From contig JBKBHI010000003.1 of the NCBI GenBank assembly GCA_046297835.1, forward strand, positions 124,001 to 188,000: DNA of 64,000 bases, in the 5' to 3' direction. The position numbers were made by a program, and so were the translations under genes. How positions within the stretch are numbered: position 1 is the stretch's first letter; each line of letters opens with the position of its first letter. The notes below the pieces were generated by a model. That model was not told the DNA's origin, did no database searches, and was given only the letters and a program-made list of their open reading frames with translations. Source of the DNA: CAMAVH01 sp046297835. Its GTDB lineage: Bacteria > Pseudomonadota > Alphaproteobacteria > SMXQ01. Shown piece by piece: positions 29,810 to 38,606 of this stretch.

Positions 29810-30649
29810 ATGAAGCTCGTCAGCTTTCGCCTGAACAACAAAGACAGCTATGGCGTCGTCAATGGCGACGGCATCGTCGATCTCGGCAAGCGCCTGCCTT
29901 ATGCCGATCTGCGCGCTCTGCTCGAAGCCGACGGCCTTTCCAAAGCCGCCGACGCGGCGAAGGACGCGCCCGACGTCAAGCTGGCGGACATCGAATATCT
30001 GCCGCTCATCCCGAACCCGGGCAAGATCATCTGCGTCGGCCTCAACTACAAGGCGCATCGCGAAGAGACCGGCCGCAAGCCGACCGACAATCCGGCGCTG
30101 TTCGTGCGCTTCCCCGACAGCCAGACGGCGCACAAGCAGCCGCTGGTGAAGCCGAAGGAATCGCCGCAGATGGATTACGAAGGCGAACTCGCCGTCATCA
30201 TCGGCAAGGCCGGCCGCTACGTGTCCGAGAAAGACGCCTTCAGCATCATCGCCGGCTATAGCTGCTACAACGACGGCAGCGTGCGCGATTATCAGTACCA
30301 CACGATGCAGTGGACGGCCGGCAAGAACTTCCCCAAGACCGGCGCGTTCGGCCCGTGGATGGTGACGAAGGACGAGATCCCCGACGTCAACAAGCTGACG
30401 CTCAAGACGCGCCTCAATGGCCAGCAAGTGCAGGAAACCGGCATCGACCTGATGCTGTTCAACATCCCCGTGCTGATCAATTACATCACCACCTTCACCG
30501 AGCTGCGTCCCGGCGACGTCATCTCCACCGGCACGCCGGGCGGCGTCGGCGTCAAGCGCGAGCCGCAGCTGTTCATGAAGAAGGGCGACAAGGTCGAGGT
30601 CGAGATCAGCGGCATCGGCATCCTCGAGAACCCGGTCACGGAAGCCTGA
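29810..30649 (+). CDS. fumarylacetoacetate hydrolase family protein
   Basis: A 279-residue FAH-fold enzyme; relatives hydrolyse or decarboxylate beta-keto acids and dienoates made after meta ring cleavage. The metal ligands are visible: Glu124 and Glu126 (YEGELAVIIGK) and Asp155 (CYNDGSVRD). The C-terminal signature RPGDVISTGTPGGVG is present. It follows the extradiol dioxygenase by 63 bases and precedes the flavin hydroxylase by 31. The likely role is processing the ring-cleavage product, for example as a hydratase, decarboxylase or acylpyruvate hydrolase. Confidence 0.9.
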   Translation: MKLVSFRLNNKDSYGVVNGDGIVDLGKRLPYADLRALLEADGLSKAADAAKDAPDVKLADIEYLPLIPNPGKIICVGLNYKAHREETGRKPTDNPALFVRFPDSQTAHKQPLVKPKESPQMDYEGELAVIIGKAGRYVSEKDAFSIIAGYSCYNDGSVRDYQYHTMQWTAGKNFPKTGAFGPWMVTKDEIPDVNKLTLKTRLNGQQVQETGIDLMLFNIPVLINYITTFTELRPGDVISTGTPGGVGVKREPQLFMKKGDKVEVEISGIGILENPVTEA

Positions 30650-30680
30650 GCGGCCACCCGGCCCGGTCCTGTCGCCGGCC

Positions 30681-32321
30681 ATGCCCGACAATCCGCAAAC
30701 CCTGGCGGCGCCGGCGCTCGTCGTCGGCGCCGGCCCCACGGGACTGACGCTCGCCAATCTGCTCGGCCGCTACGGCGTCGAGACGATCCTGATCGAGCAG
30801 CACGAGACGACCGTGCAGGAGCCGCGCGCCGTCTCGATCGACGACGAGTCGCTGCGCACCATGCAGGCGGCCGGGTTGATCGACGAGGTGGCGAAGGACG
30901 TCATCCTCGGCGGCTACGGCTACCATTACTTCACCCGGCACGGCCGGCGTTTCGCGCAAGTGCTGCCGACCGCCGCCGATTACGGCTATCCGCGCCGCTG
31001 CCCGTTCCAGCAGCCGCTGCTGGAAACGACGCTGCGCCAGGGTCTTGCGCGCTTTCCCCATGTGAAGGCGCTGTTCGGCCATAAGCTGATCGGCTTCACC
31101 CAGGACGAAACCGGCGTGATCGCCGATGTCGAACGCGCCGACGGTTCGCGGATGCAGATCCGCGCCGATTACATGGCGGCCTGCGACGGCGGCTCCTCGC
31201 CGATCCGCAAGTCGCTCGGCATTCCGCTTGTCGGCTCCAGTTTCGAGGAGCGCTGGGTGGTGCTCGACATCGTCAATCGCAAGGACGACATCCAGCACAC
31301 GCACGTCTATTGCAGCGCCGCTCGGCCGGCGATCACCCTGCCCGGCCCGCACGGCACGCGGCGCTGGGAATTCCGCCTGCGCCCCGACGAGACCGACGCC
31401 GAAGCGCTCAAGCCCGAATCGATCCGGGGCATGCTCGCGCTCTACGGCGGCGACACCCAAGCCGAGATCGTGCGCCAGATCGTCTACACCTTCCATGCCC
31501 GCACGGCCGAGCGCTGGCAAGATGGGCGCGTCTTCCTCGCCGGCGACGCGGCGCATCTGACGCCGCCCTTCGCCGGCCAGGGCATGAACTCGGGCATTCG
31601 CGACGCGCACAACCTGTCGTGGAAAATCGCCGCCGTGACTCAGGGCCGCCTCGCGCCGTCGCTGCTCGACAGCTACTCGACCGAGCGGCGCGGTCACGCC
31701 TGGTCGCTCATCATGATGGCGGTGCGCATGGGCCAGGTGATGAATCCGGCGACGCGTCTGCGCGAATTCCTGCTGGTCAACGCCATTCGCGTCGCCAACC
31801 TGGTGCCCGCCGTGCGCGACTATTTCATGCAGATGAAATTCAAGCCGAAGCCCCGCTTCGAGCGCGGCTTCGTCGTGCCCGACGGCCTGCCGCCGAAAGC
31901 GAGCCTCGTCGGCCGCATGCTGCCGCAGCCCCGCGTGGTGACTGTCGATCCGCTTACGCCCGCCGGCGTCGGCGATGCGGAGGCGCCGCTCGACGAGGTC
32001 ACGGGGCCGGGCTTCGCCCTTCTCGCCTACGGGCCCGACGCGGTCGGCGCGCTGATGGCGGCCGAGCGCCCGCTGTGGCGGCGGCTCGACGCCCGTCGCG
32101 TCGCCTTGTTGCCGCCCGAGGCCAAGCTGCCCCAGCCGGTTCCCGCCGGCATCGCCGTGGCGCGCGACCGCGCCGGGCGCTTCGCCAAGCTGTTTCCTCC
32201 TGGCGAAACCCGCCTTCTGCTGCTGCGGCCGGACCGCTATGTCGCCGCCGTCTTCGCGCCCGCCCAAGCCGACGCGGCGGCCGCCGCCCTCGCCGATCTG
32301 GCAGCGCCTTCCACGCGCTAG
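30681..32321 (+). CDS. FAD-dependent aromatic hydroxylase, MhpA-like
   Basis: A 546-residue class A flavin monooxygenase resembling 3-(3-hydroxyphenyl)propionate hydroxylase (MhpA), which adds an ortho hydroxyl to a phenol using NAD(P)H and O2. The first FAD motif is GAGPTGLTLANLLG at residues 16-29. The DG motif region is AACDGGSSPIRK. The second FAD motif GRVFLAGDAAHLTPPFAGQG begins near residue 283. The C-terminal thioredoxin-like extension of this subfamily is present but ordinary. It would supply the catechol for the dioxygenase two genes upstream. The substrate is inferred only. Confidence 0.9.
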   Translation: MPDNPQTLAAPALVVGAGPTGLTLANLLGRYGVETILIEQHETTVQEPRAVSIDDESLRTMQAAGLIDEVAKDVILGGYGYHYFTRHGRRFAQVLPTAADYGYPRRCPFQQPLLETTLRQGLARFPHVKALFGHKLIGFTQDETGVIADVERADGSRMQIRADYMAACDGGSSPIRKSLGIPLVGSSFEERWVVLDIVNRKDDIQHTHVYCSAARPAITLPGPHGTRRWEFRLRPDETDAEALKPESIRGMLALYGGDTQAEIVRQIVYTFHARTAERWQDGRVFLAGDAAHLTPPFAGQGMNSGIRDAHNLSWKIAAVTQGRLAPSLLDSYSTERRGHAWSLIMMAVRMGQVMNPATRLREFLLVNAIRVANLVPAVRDYFMQMKFKPKPRFERGFVVPDGLPPKASLVGRMLPQPRVVTVDPLTPAGVGDAEAPLDEVTGPGFALLAYGPDAVGALMAAERPLWRRLDARRVALLPPEAKLPQPVPAGIAVARDRAGRFAKLFPPGETRLLLLRPDRYVAAVFAPAQADAAAAALADLAAPSTR

Positions 32322-32474
32322 GTTTTTCACCAGATTGTTAGAGCGCGCGCCGCGACAAGATGCCGATTCCGCTGGCGCGCGCCGCCCCGCACCCTCACAA
32401 TCCCCCGACAAGAACGACGCCACAAGGCGCGTGACCGAGCGGATCGACCGCCGGGATCAAGGGAAGCGCACGAC

Positions 32475-32588
32475 ATGCCATACGCCCGTCATTCCTGGAA
32501 TCTGCCTAAACCGATCCTCGACAGGCTCGCCGAAGTCAGCAAATTCCAGCTTGGCCTGAAAATCATCGATGGCGCCAAGGCCCAGTGA
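32475..32588 (+). CDS. possible small protein, 37 residues
   Basis: A short frame starting MPYARHSWNLPKPILDRLAE with balanced, amphipathic composition (a likely helix around LDRLAEVSKF). An AAGGGAAG Shine-Dalgarno lies 8 bases upstream of the ATG. A terminator-like hairpin follows 33 bases after the stop, suggesting a separate short transcript between mhpA-like and tctC-like genes. I recognise no family. It could also be a chance frame in an untranslated region or part of a small RNA. Confidence 0.35.
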   Translation: MPYARHSWNLPKPILDRLAEVSKFQLGLKIIDGAKAQ

Positions 32589-32621
32589 CCTCGACGGACC
32601 GAAACGATAAGACGTGCCTAC

Positions 32622-32650
32622 CCCGCCAGGAAAACCCGGCGGGCCTTTTC
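32622..32650 (+). terminator. probable terminator before the tctC-like gene
   Basis: Arms CCCGCC and GGCGGG separated by a ten-base loop and followed by CCTTTTCC. The stem is short but GC-rich and correctly placed after the 37-codon frame. Confidence 0.5.
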
Positions 32651-32678
32651 CATAAGAAATGTAACTTGGGGGTACCCG

Positions 32679-33743
32679 ATGACCAATCGAAAGACCGCGC
32701 TCGCGTGCGGCCTCGCTAGCCTACTCGCCCTGACCTGCGCGCAGGGTGCCGCCGCGCAAAGCGTCGAGAGCTTCTACAAAGGCAAGAACATCAACGTGAT
32801 CGTCGGCAACAACGCCGGCGGCGCTTACGACGCCTACGCCCGCCTGCTCACCCGCCACATGGGCAAGCACATCCCGGGCAATCCCGGATTCGTCGTGCGC
32901 AACATGACCGGCGCCGGCACGCTGATCGCCACCAACTACATCTTCAACGTCGCGCCGAAGGACGGCCTGACGTTCGGCGGCGTGCACGAGCGCATGGGGC
33001 TCGAACCCAAGGTCGCGCCCAAAGGCACGCAATACGACGGCCGCCAGTTCACCTGGATCGGCAGCATGGCCAAGCAGACCAGCGTCTGCCTGACCTGGCA
33101 CACGACCGGCATCAAAACCGTGGACGACGCTAAGAAGAAGGAAGTCGTCGCCGGCGGCAGCGGCGTGGCCGGATCGAGCGCGGTCTTCCCGCGCGTCATG
33201 AACAGCCTCCTCGGCACCAAGTTCAAGCTCGTCACCGGCTATCAGGGCACCGACACCGACATCGCCATGGAGCGCGGCGAAGTCGACTCGCGCTGCGGCT
33301 TCGGCTACGCCAGCTTGAAGGCGACCCAGTCCGACTGGATCCGCGACAAGAAGGTCAACATGATCGTGCAGTTCGGCCTGGTGAAGCACAAAGAGCTGCC
33401 GGACGTGCCGCTGATCATGGACCTGCTGACCAAGGAAGAAGACCGCATCGCCATGGAGATCATGCTGGCGACGCAGGAGATGGGCCGTCCGTTCCTCGCG
33501 CCGCCGAACATCCCGGCCGATCGCGCCGCCGCCTTGCAAAAGGCGTTCGACGCCTCGATGGAGGATCGCGACCTGCTGGCCGAAGCTGCCAAGCAGAATC
33601 TCGAGATCGACCCCATCTCCGGCCAGGAGATCGCCGCGTTGCTGAACAGGCTGTATGACGTGCCCGACGCGATTTACGAGCGCGTCAACAGCTACCGCCA
33701 GCCCGGCAACGGCGAAGACAACTCCGAGCGCAAGTCGAAATAG
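32679..33743 (+). CDS. TctC/Bug-type tripartite tricarboxylate transporter substrate-binding protein
   Basis: Periplasmic solute-binding protein of 354 residues. A signal peptide (1-26, cleavage after AQGAAA) precedes a Bug-fold body with FYKGKNINVIVGNNAGGAYD near residue 31 and the ligand-loop region MTGAGTLIATNYIFN. Proteins of this type bind carboxylates, often aromatic or dicarboxylic. No TctA or TctB membrane partner is in the window, so it is an orphan binding protein, which is common in bacteria with many Bug genes. Neighbouring aromatic genes suggest an aromatic acid as ligand, which is inference. A strong terminator follows. Confidence 0.88.
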   Translation: MTNRKTALACGLASLLALTCAQGAAAQSVESFYKGKNINVIVGNNAGGAYDAYARLLTRHMGKHIPGNPGFVVRNMTGAGTLIATNYIFNVAPKDGLTFGGVHERMGLEPKVAPKGTQYDGRQFTWIGSMAKQTSVCLTWHTTGIKTVDDAKKKEVVAGGSGVAGSSAVFPRVMNSLLGTKFKLVTGYQGTDTDIAMERGEVDSRCGFGYASLKATQSDWIRDKKVNMIVQFGLVKHKELPDVPLIMDLLTKEEDRIAMEIMLATQEMGRPFLAPPNIPADRAAALQKAFDASMEDRDLLAEAAKQNLEIDPISGQEIAALLNRLYDVPDAIYERVNSYRQPGNGEDNSERKSK

Positions 33744-33761
33744 CCCTGCGCTGCGGCAAAC

Positions 33762-33793
33762 AAAGCCCCGGCTCTCGCGAGCCGGGGCTTTTT
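33762..33793. terminator. bidirectional terminator between convergent genes
   Basis: A 12-13 pair hairpin (arms AAGCCCCGGCTC and GAGCCGGGGCTT) followed by T5 on the plus strand and preceded by an A-run. It separates the plus-strand tctC-like gene from the convergent amidohydrolase and can serve both. Confidence 0.92.
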
Positions 33794-33806
33794 CTTCGCG
33801 TGGGCC

Positions 33807-34799
33807 TCAAGCGAGCCCGAACAGCCGCGCCGCGTTGCCGCCGAGGATGTCCGCTTTCTGCGCCGCGCTCAGGCCCGGCACGGATTCGACGAGACGCACC
33901 GGATGGTTCTCGCCCATGTCGTAAGGGCTGTCGGTGCCCATCACGACCTTCTCGTGGCCGACCAGATCGACGAGGAAGGCGATCTGGTCGGGGCGGAACA
34001 GCACCGTGTCGAACCAGATCTTCTTCACATAATGCTCCGGCGGCTGCGAGATATGCACGCGGCATTCGGCGCGCTCGCGATAGGCTTGCTCGAAGCGCCC
34101 AAGATAGAACGGCAGAAAGCCTCCGCCATGCGCGGCGCAGAGCTTCAAGCCCGGGAAGCGCTCGAACACGCCGCCGAAAATCATCTGCGCCAAAGCCAGC
34201 GTCGTCTCCAACGGCTGGCCGACGACGTTGGTCATGAAATAATCTTGTAACCGCTCCGGCTGGCTGAAGCCTTGCGGATGCAGAAAGATCACCGCGCCCA
34301 GCGCCTCCGCCTTAGCCCAGAACGGATCGAACTGCGGATCGCCGAGTTCCAGCCCGGCGATATTGGTGCCGACCCGCATGCCCTTGTGCCCGAGTTCGCC
34401 CATGGCGCGCTCCAATTCGCGGACGGAGGCTGCGACATGCTGCAACGGCACGTTGCCGGCGGCGATGAAACGCTTCGGATGCTCGCGCGCAACCTTGGCC
34501 GTCTCGTCGTTCACCAGACGGGCGACCTCGGCCGCGAGCTCTTCATCCAGCTTGTAGAAACCGCCGGGCGGCGATGGGGTGAGCGCCATGACATCGACGC
34601 CCATGGCGTCCATGTCCGCGAGCCGCGCGTCCACATCGCTGAGGATGCGGCCGCGCGACTTGTCCGTGATGCCCCCGCCCGTCTTACGCGCCCCGGCCTT
34701 TTCCGGCTTGGGCGGCGCGCGCTCGGCGAGAAGCGCTTTGGGTTTGGCGAGGTTGATATGGCCGTGAACGTCGATGACCAAAGACCCCGCCATGGTCAT
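33807..34799 (-). CDS. amidohydrolase family protein (ACMSD-like decarboxylase/hydrolase)
   Basis: A 330-residue TIM-barrel metal enzyme of the amidohydrolase-2 family, which includes 2-amino-3-carboxymuconate-6-semialdehyde decarboxylase and related nonoxidative aromatic decarboxylases. Metal-binding marks are DVHGHI (residues 10-15), FLHPQG in the middle, AAHGGG with the next histidine, and the late aspartate in MGTDSPYDMG. Its ATG overlaps the TGA of the FAH gene upstream (ATGA), so they form a two-gene operon. The pair lies convergent to the main catabolic cluster and plausibly completes the same pathway. Confidence 0.87.
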   Translation of the reverse strand: MTMAGSLVIDVHGHINLAKPKALLAERAPPKPEKAGARKTGGGITDKSRGRILSDVDARLADMDAMGVDVMALTPSPPGGFYKLDEELAAEVARLVNDETAKVAREHPKRFIAAGNVPLQHVAASVRELERAMGELGHKGMRVGTNIAGLELGDPQFDPFWAKAEALGAVIFLHPQGFSQPERLQDYFMTNVVGQPLETTLALAQMIFGGVFERFPGLKLCAAHGGGFLPFYLGRFEQAYRERAECRVHISQPPEHYVKKIWFDTVLFRPDQIAFLVDLVGHEKVVMGTDSPYDMGENHPVRLVESVPGLSAAQKADILGGNAARLFGLA

Positions 34800-35728
34800 T
34801 CCCCCTGAACCACGGGATTGTGCAACCGGCCGATGCCTTCGACCTCGATGGTCACGTCGTCGCCCGGCTTGAGGAAGATGCCCCGCGGCCGGCCGACGCC
34901 CGAGGGCGTGCCGGTCGAGATGATGTCGCCGGGGCGCAGCGTGAGGCGCTCGCTGAGGTAGGAGATCTGCTCGGCGATGTCGAAGTGCATGAAGCTGGTC
35001 GAGGAATCCTGCATCAGATCCTTATTGACCCACAGCTTCACCGCCAGCTTGTAGGGATCCTTGATCGACTTGGCCGGGGCGATCCAGGGACCGAGCGGCG
35101 CGGAACCGTCGAAGCATTTGTGCTGGAACCAGTCGACGCGGAAGTTCCAATCGGTGCGGCTGCCCAGATCGCGCAACGACAGGTCGTTCATGATCGTGTA
35201 GCCCGCCACGTATTTCATCGCGTCGGCGATCGAGACGTTGCGCGCCGGCTTGCCGATGACCACGCCGATCTCGGCCTCCCAATCGACCTGCTTGGAGACT
35301 TTCGGCAGACGGATCGGGTCTTCGGGGCCGATGATCGAATGGACGATGGTCTTCGGGAAGAAGTAAGGGCGCGTCTTGGTCTTGTCCGGCGGCTCGCGGC
35401 CCGACATCTCGCGCATATGGTCGGTGTAGTTCGCGGCGGCGCAGAAGATGCCGCCCGGATAGAGCAACGGCGCCAGCAGTTTCGCGCCGGCCAGCGGCTT
35501 CGACGCTTCGGCCGGAGCTGCGGCGGCGAGCGCTTCGAGCGCCGGTTCCGCCTTGTCCCAGGCCGCGAGAATGGCCATCGTCGAGCGCGCATCGGCTCCG
35601 CCGAGCGCCCCGGCTTTGCCGATGGCGGCGAGGCCCTTCTCGATATCGACGATCTTCTCGCCGACCTTGATGCCGGCGCGCGCGGCGCCCGTTTCATCGG
35701 CGCAATTCAGCAGAAAATACTCGGTCAT
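34796..35728 (-). CDS. fumarylacetoacetate hydrolase family protein
   Basis: A 310-residue FAH-fold enzyme, the second in this region. The metal site is in DWEAEIGVVIGK and YTIMNDLSLRDLG; RPGDIISTGTPSGVG is the C-terminal signature. The first 60 residues form the usual N-terminal FAH subdomain. The start is uncertain: the ATG at 35728 begins a family-like MTEYFLLNCAD, while an in-frame ATG at 35770 has a better-spaced GGGGG ribosome site and would add 14 residues. It is translationally coupled to the amidohydrolase. A likely substrate is a ring-cleavage intermediate. Confidence 0.88.
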   Translation of the reverse strand: MTEYFLLNCADETGAARAGIKVGEKIVDIEKGLAAIGKAGALGGADARSTMAILAAWDKAEPALEALAAAAPAEASKPLAGAKLLAPLLYPGGIFCAAANYTDHMREMSGREPPDKTKTRPYFFPKTIVHSIIGPEDPIRLPKVSKQVDWEAEIGVVIGKPARNVSIADAMKYVAGYTIMNDLSLRDLGSRTDWNFRVDWFQHKCFDGSAPLGPWIAPAKSIKDPYKLAVKLWVNKDLMQDSSTSFMHFDIAEQISYLSERLTLRPGDIISTGTPSGVGRPRGIFLKPGDDVTIEVEGIGRLHNPVVQGE

Positions 35729-35854
35729 GCTCCCTATCTCGCTGATTTTTTGTTGATTCACGAATGGCATAGCCATCCCCCTGAGCCGATATAGCACGCG
35801 CTCCGGCAGCAGGCTATACGGCCTTGCGAACAAGATTGTCGCCGAAGCGGACGA

Positions 35855-38377
35855 TCAAGCGCGGCGGTCGATCACCGCGCGCAAGGTCGCGGCCAGCTCG
35901 TCGCGCCGATACGGCTTAGCTAATATGTCGTAGCCGGCGAGCCGACGCTCCTCTCCCGCCGAGCCGCTAGCGTCGCCCGAGGTGAGCAGCACCTTGAGGC
36001 CGGGCCGCAGACGCCGCGCCGCTTCGGCCAAGGCGATGCCATCGAGATCGCCCGGCATCAGAATGTCGGTGAACAGCAGATCGACAGCGTCACCGCTCCG
36101 CAATGCCGCCAAGGCTTCGTCGGGGTCGGCGCACTCGATCGCGACATAGCCGAGATCGGAGACCTGCCGGCAAACGTAGCCACGCACCAGCGGATCGTCC
36201 TCGACGACCATCACCGTCTCCATCCCGCCAAGCAAGGTCTCGCCGCGCGCGGCGGGGGCCGACGTCCGCGCGCTCTGCGGGACGGCGCTGGGCAAATAGA
36301 GGACGACCGTGGTGCCGGCGCCGGGCCGGCTGGCGATCGTCATATGACCGTCCGACTGTTTGACGAAACCGTAGGCCATGGATAGGCCGAGCCCGCTGCC
36401 GGCCCCCACGTCCTTGGTCGTGAAGAACGGCTCGCAGCAGCGCCGCAGCACGTCCGGCGTCATGCCGACGCCATTGTCGGCGAGCGACACCGTCACATAG
36501 CGGCCCGGCGCGATGCCGTCCATTTCGCCGCACTCGTCTTGCGCGAGTTCCCGGTTGGCGGTGGCGATGAGCAGCCGTCCGCCTTCCGCCATCGCGTCAG
36601 ACGCGTTGATCGCCAGGCTGAGCAGCGCATTCTCCATCTGGCCCGGATCGACGAGAGCCGGCCGCAAGTCTGGCGCGAGATCGACGACGAGAGTCTTGTC
36701 ACCGAGGGTGCGGCGTATCGTGTCGGACATCGACAGCAGCAGACGGTTGACGTCGACTTCCGCCGGATCGAGCATCTGGCGGCGCGCGAAGGCCATCAGG
36801 CGGCGCGTCAGCTCCGCGCCGCGGTCGGCGGCGGTTTTCGTCATCTCCGCCCAGCGCGCCAGCTTGGGATTGTCGCGCAAGCCATCCATCAATATCTCGG
36901 AATTGCCGAGCACGACCTGCAGCAGATTGTTGAAATCGTGCGCGATGCCCCCAGTCATGCGGCTAACGATCTCCAGCCGCTGCGCCTGCACCATCGCGTC
37001 CTGCGCCTGACGCCGCGCCGTGATGTCGTTGCACACGCCGATCAGCCCGACGGGCGTCCCGTCCGCGCCGCGCACGGGCTCGCCGCGGCTGTGGATCCAG
37101 CGGATCGCGCCGTCGCCGCGATGGATGCGATAGACGACATCGTAAGACGCGCCCTCTGCCATGCAGAGCTCGACCGCGCGCGCCACATGGCCGCGATCGT
37201 CCGGATGGACGGACCGGAGAAACGCCTTGCCGGTGCCGGCATAATTTTCGGGCGCGACACCGAAAATGCGATAAGCGTTCTCGTCGCCGACCGATTTGTC
37301 GCTCGCTTTTTCCCAGGTCCAGGTGCCGGTCTCCGACGATTCCAGCGCGAGGCGCAAGCGGTCGCGGTTGTCGCGCAACGCCGCCGACAGCATCTCGCGC
37401 TCGCGCAGCTCGCGCAGGAAGAACCACATCAACACGGCGACGAAGAACACGAAAGCGGCGAGCAGCGGCACGTAAACGATGACGTTGCCGCGCCAGGCGC
37501 GCAGCACTTCGCGTTCGCTGAGCGCCACGGCGACGACGAGCGGCAACGATTCGAGACGCCGGTAGCCGACGATGCGCGCCGGCTCGCCGTCCGCCGCCGG
37601 CGTGTGGAACACGCCCTGCATCGCCTGCGGCAGATGGTCGCGGAACAGCGGCGAGTCGACGAAGGACGCCCCCGACAGGCTCTCGTCCGGCGGGCTGCGG
37701 ATCAACAGGATGCCGTCGGCGAGATACATGGCGACGCGTCCTTCCTCGCCGACGTCGAGCGATTTGTAGAAGGCCTGGAAATATTCCGGCGCGACCGCCG
37801 CCAGCATCACGCCGTCGAATTCCCCCGCCTCGTCTTCCAGCCGCAGGGCGGCGCTCAAGAACCACTGGCCGCTGACCCGGCTCAGCACCGGCTTGCCGAC
37901 ATAGAGCGAATCGCGCGGCCCGGTGCTGAGGTCCTGGAAATAATCGCGCGTCCTGTTGTCGAGCGGCTGCGCCGGAAACTGGTTCGACAGATGGCGCATG
38001 ATGCCATCCCGATCGACGAGGAACAGCGAGCGCACGAACGGCAGTTGCGGCATGAAGCCGGCGAGCATGTCGTGGATGGCGCGGTCGCGGTCGGGCAAGC
38101 CTTGCGGCAGCCGGGCGATAGCGTCCGCCGCCGCGCGCATGCTGAGATCGACGGCCTGGAAGGTCCGCGCGGTCTGCTCGTCGAGCAGGCGGACGAGGTT
38201 CGCGGTGTCGCGCTCGGCGTTCTGGATCTGGCGCTCATGGCTTCGCCATAGGTCGTAAACGACCTGCGTCACGACCGCGGCGACAACCAGGGCCGCCACC
38301 GCGCTGATCTTGAGAATCAAACCGCGCCACGTCGTAGACGGCCGCGACGCGTCCCCCGACAAAGGCATGCTGAACAA
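35855..38377 (-). CDS. hybrid sensor histidine kinase/response regulator (Cache-PAS-HisKA-HATPase-REC)
   Basis: A membrane-bound hybrid kinase of 840 residues. Layout: transmembrane helix (about 22-42), periplasmic double-Cache-like sensor domain, second transmembrane helix (about 302-322), PAS/PAC (about 335-455) and HisKA with phospho-accepting His480 (GGIAHDFNNLL). The ATPase domain has DNGVGM and GSGLGLSMAYGFVKQS. A C-terminal receiver has Asp771 (FTDILMPG). The HDFNN-type box is typical of hybrid kinases in alphaproteobacteria. No separate output regulator lies next to it, so it is an orphan kinase. The signal is unknown; the Cache domain suggests a small organic ligand. Confidence 0.93.
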   Translation of the reverse strand: MFSMPLSGDASRPSTTWRGLILKISAVAALVVAAVVTQVVYDLWRSHERQIQNAERDTANLVRLLDEQTARTFQAVDLSMRAAADAIARLPQGLPDRDRAIHDMLAGFMPQLPFVRSLFLVDRDGIMRHLSNQFPAQPLDNRTRDYFQDLSTGPRDSLYVGKPVLSRVSGQWFLSAALRLEDEAGEFDGVMLAAVAPEYFQAFYKSLDVGEEGRVAMYLADGILLIRSPPDESLSGASFVDSPLFRDHLPQAMQGVFHTPAADGEPARIVGYRRLESLPLVVAVALSEREVLRAWRGNVIVYVPLLAAFVFFVAVLMWFFLRELREREMLSAALRDNRDRLRLALESSETGTWTWEKASDKSVGDENAYRIFGVAPENYAGTGKAFLRSVHPDDRGHVARAVELCMAEGASYDVVYRIHRGDGAIRWIHSRGEPVRGADGTPVGLIGVCNDITARRQAQDAMVQAQRLEIVSRMTGGIAHDFNNLLQVVLGNSEILMDGLRDNPKLARWAEMTKTAADRGAELTRRLMAFARRQMLDPAEVDVNRLLLSMSDTIRRTLGDKTLVVDLAPDLRPALVDPGQMENALLSLAINASDAMAEGGRLLIATANRELAQDECGEMDGIAPGRYVTVSLADNGVGMTPDVLRRCCEPFFTTKDVGAGSGLGLSMAYGFVKQSDGHMTIASRPGAGTTVVLYLPSAVPQSARTSAPAARGETLLGGMETVMVVEDDPLVRGYVCRQVSDLGYVAIECADPDEALAALRSGDAVDLLFTDILMPGDLDGIALAEAARRLRPGLKVLLTSGDASGSAGEERRLAGYDILAKPYRRDELAATLRAVIDRRA

Positions 38378-38606
38378 GGCTCCCCCGACACCTCGCGCGT
38401 CCGCAGCTAGTCTTCGGCCCGCGGATCGACTTGTTACTCTTTACGCAACAAAGACTTGCAGGCTTCGAATACTTGCGAAGTCTCAGCCTTATGCCCGATC
38501 GACCCCGCAAAGTCTATGTATTACTCCCCGCAAAATGGGCGCTATTTCGCCATAGCGGGCTGGCGCGAAGCGGCCCGCTGCGGCAGAATCTCGCCAGGAG
38601 AAGCCC

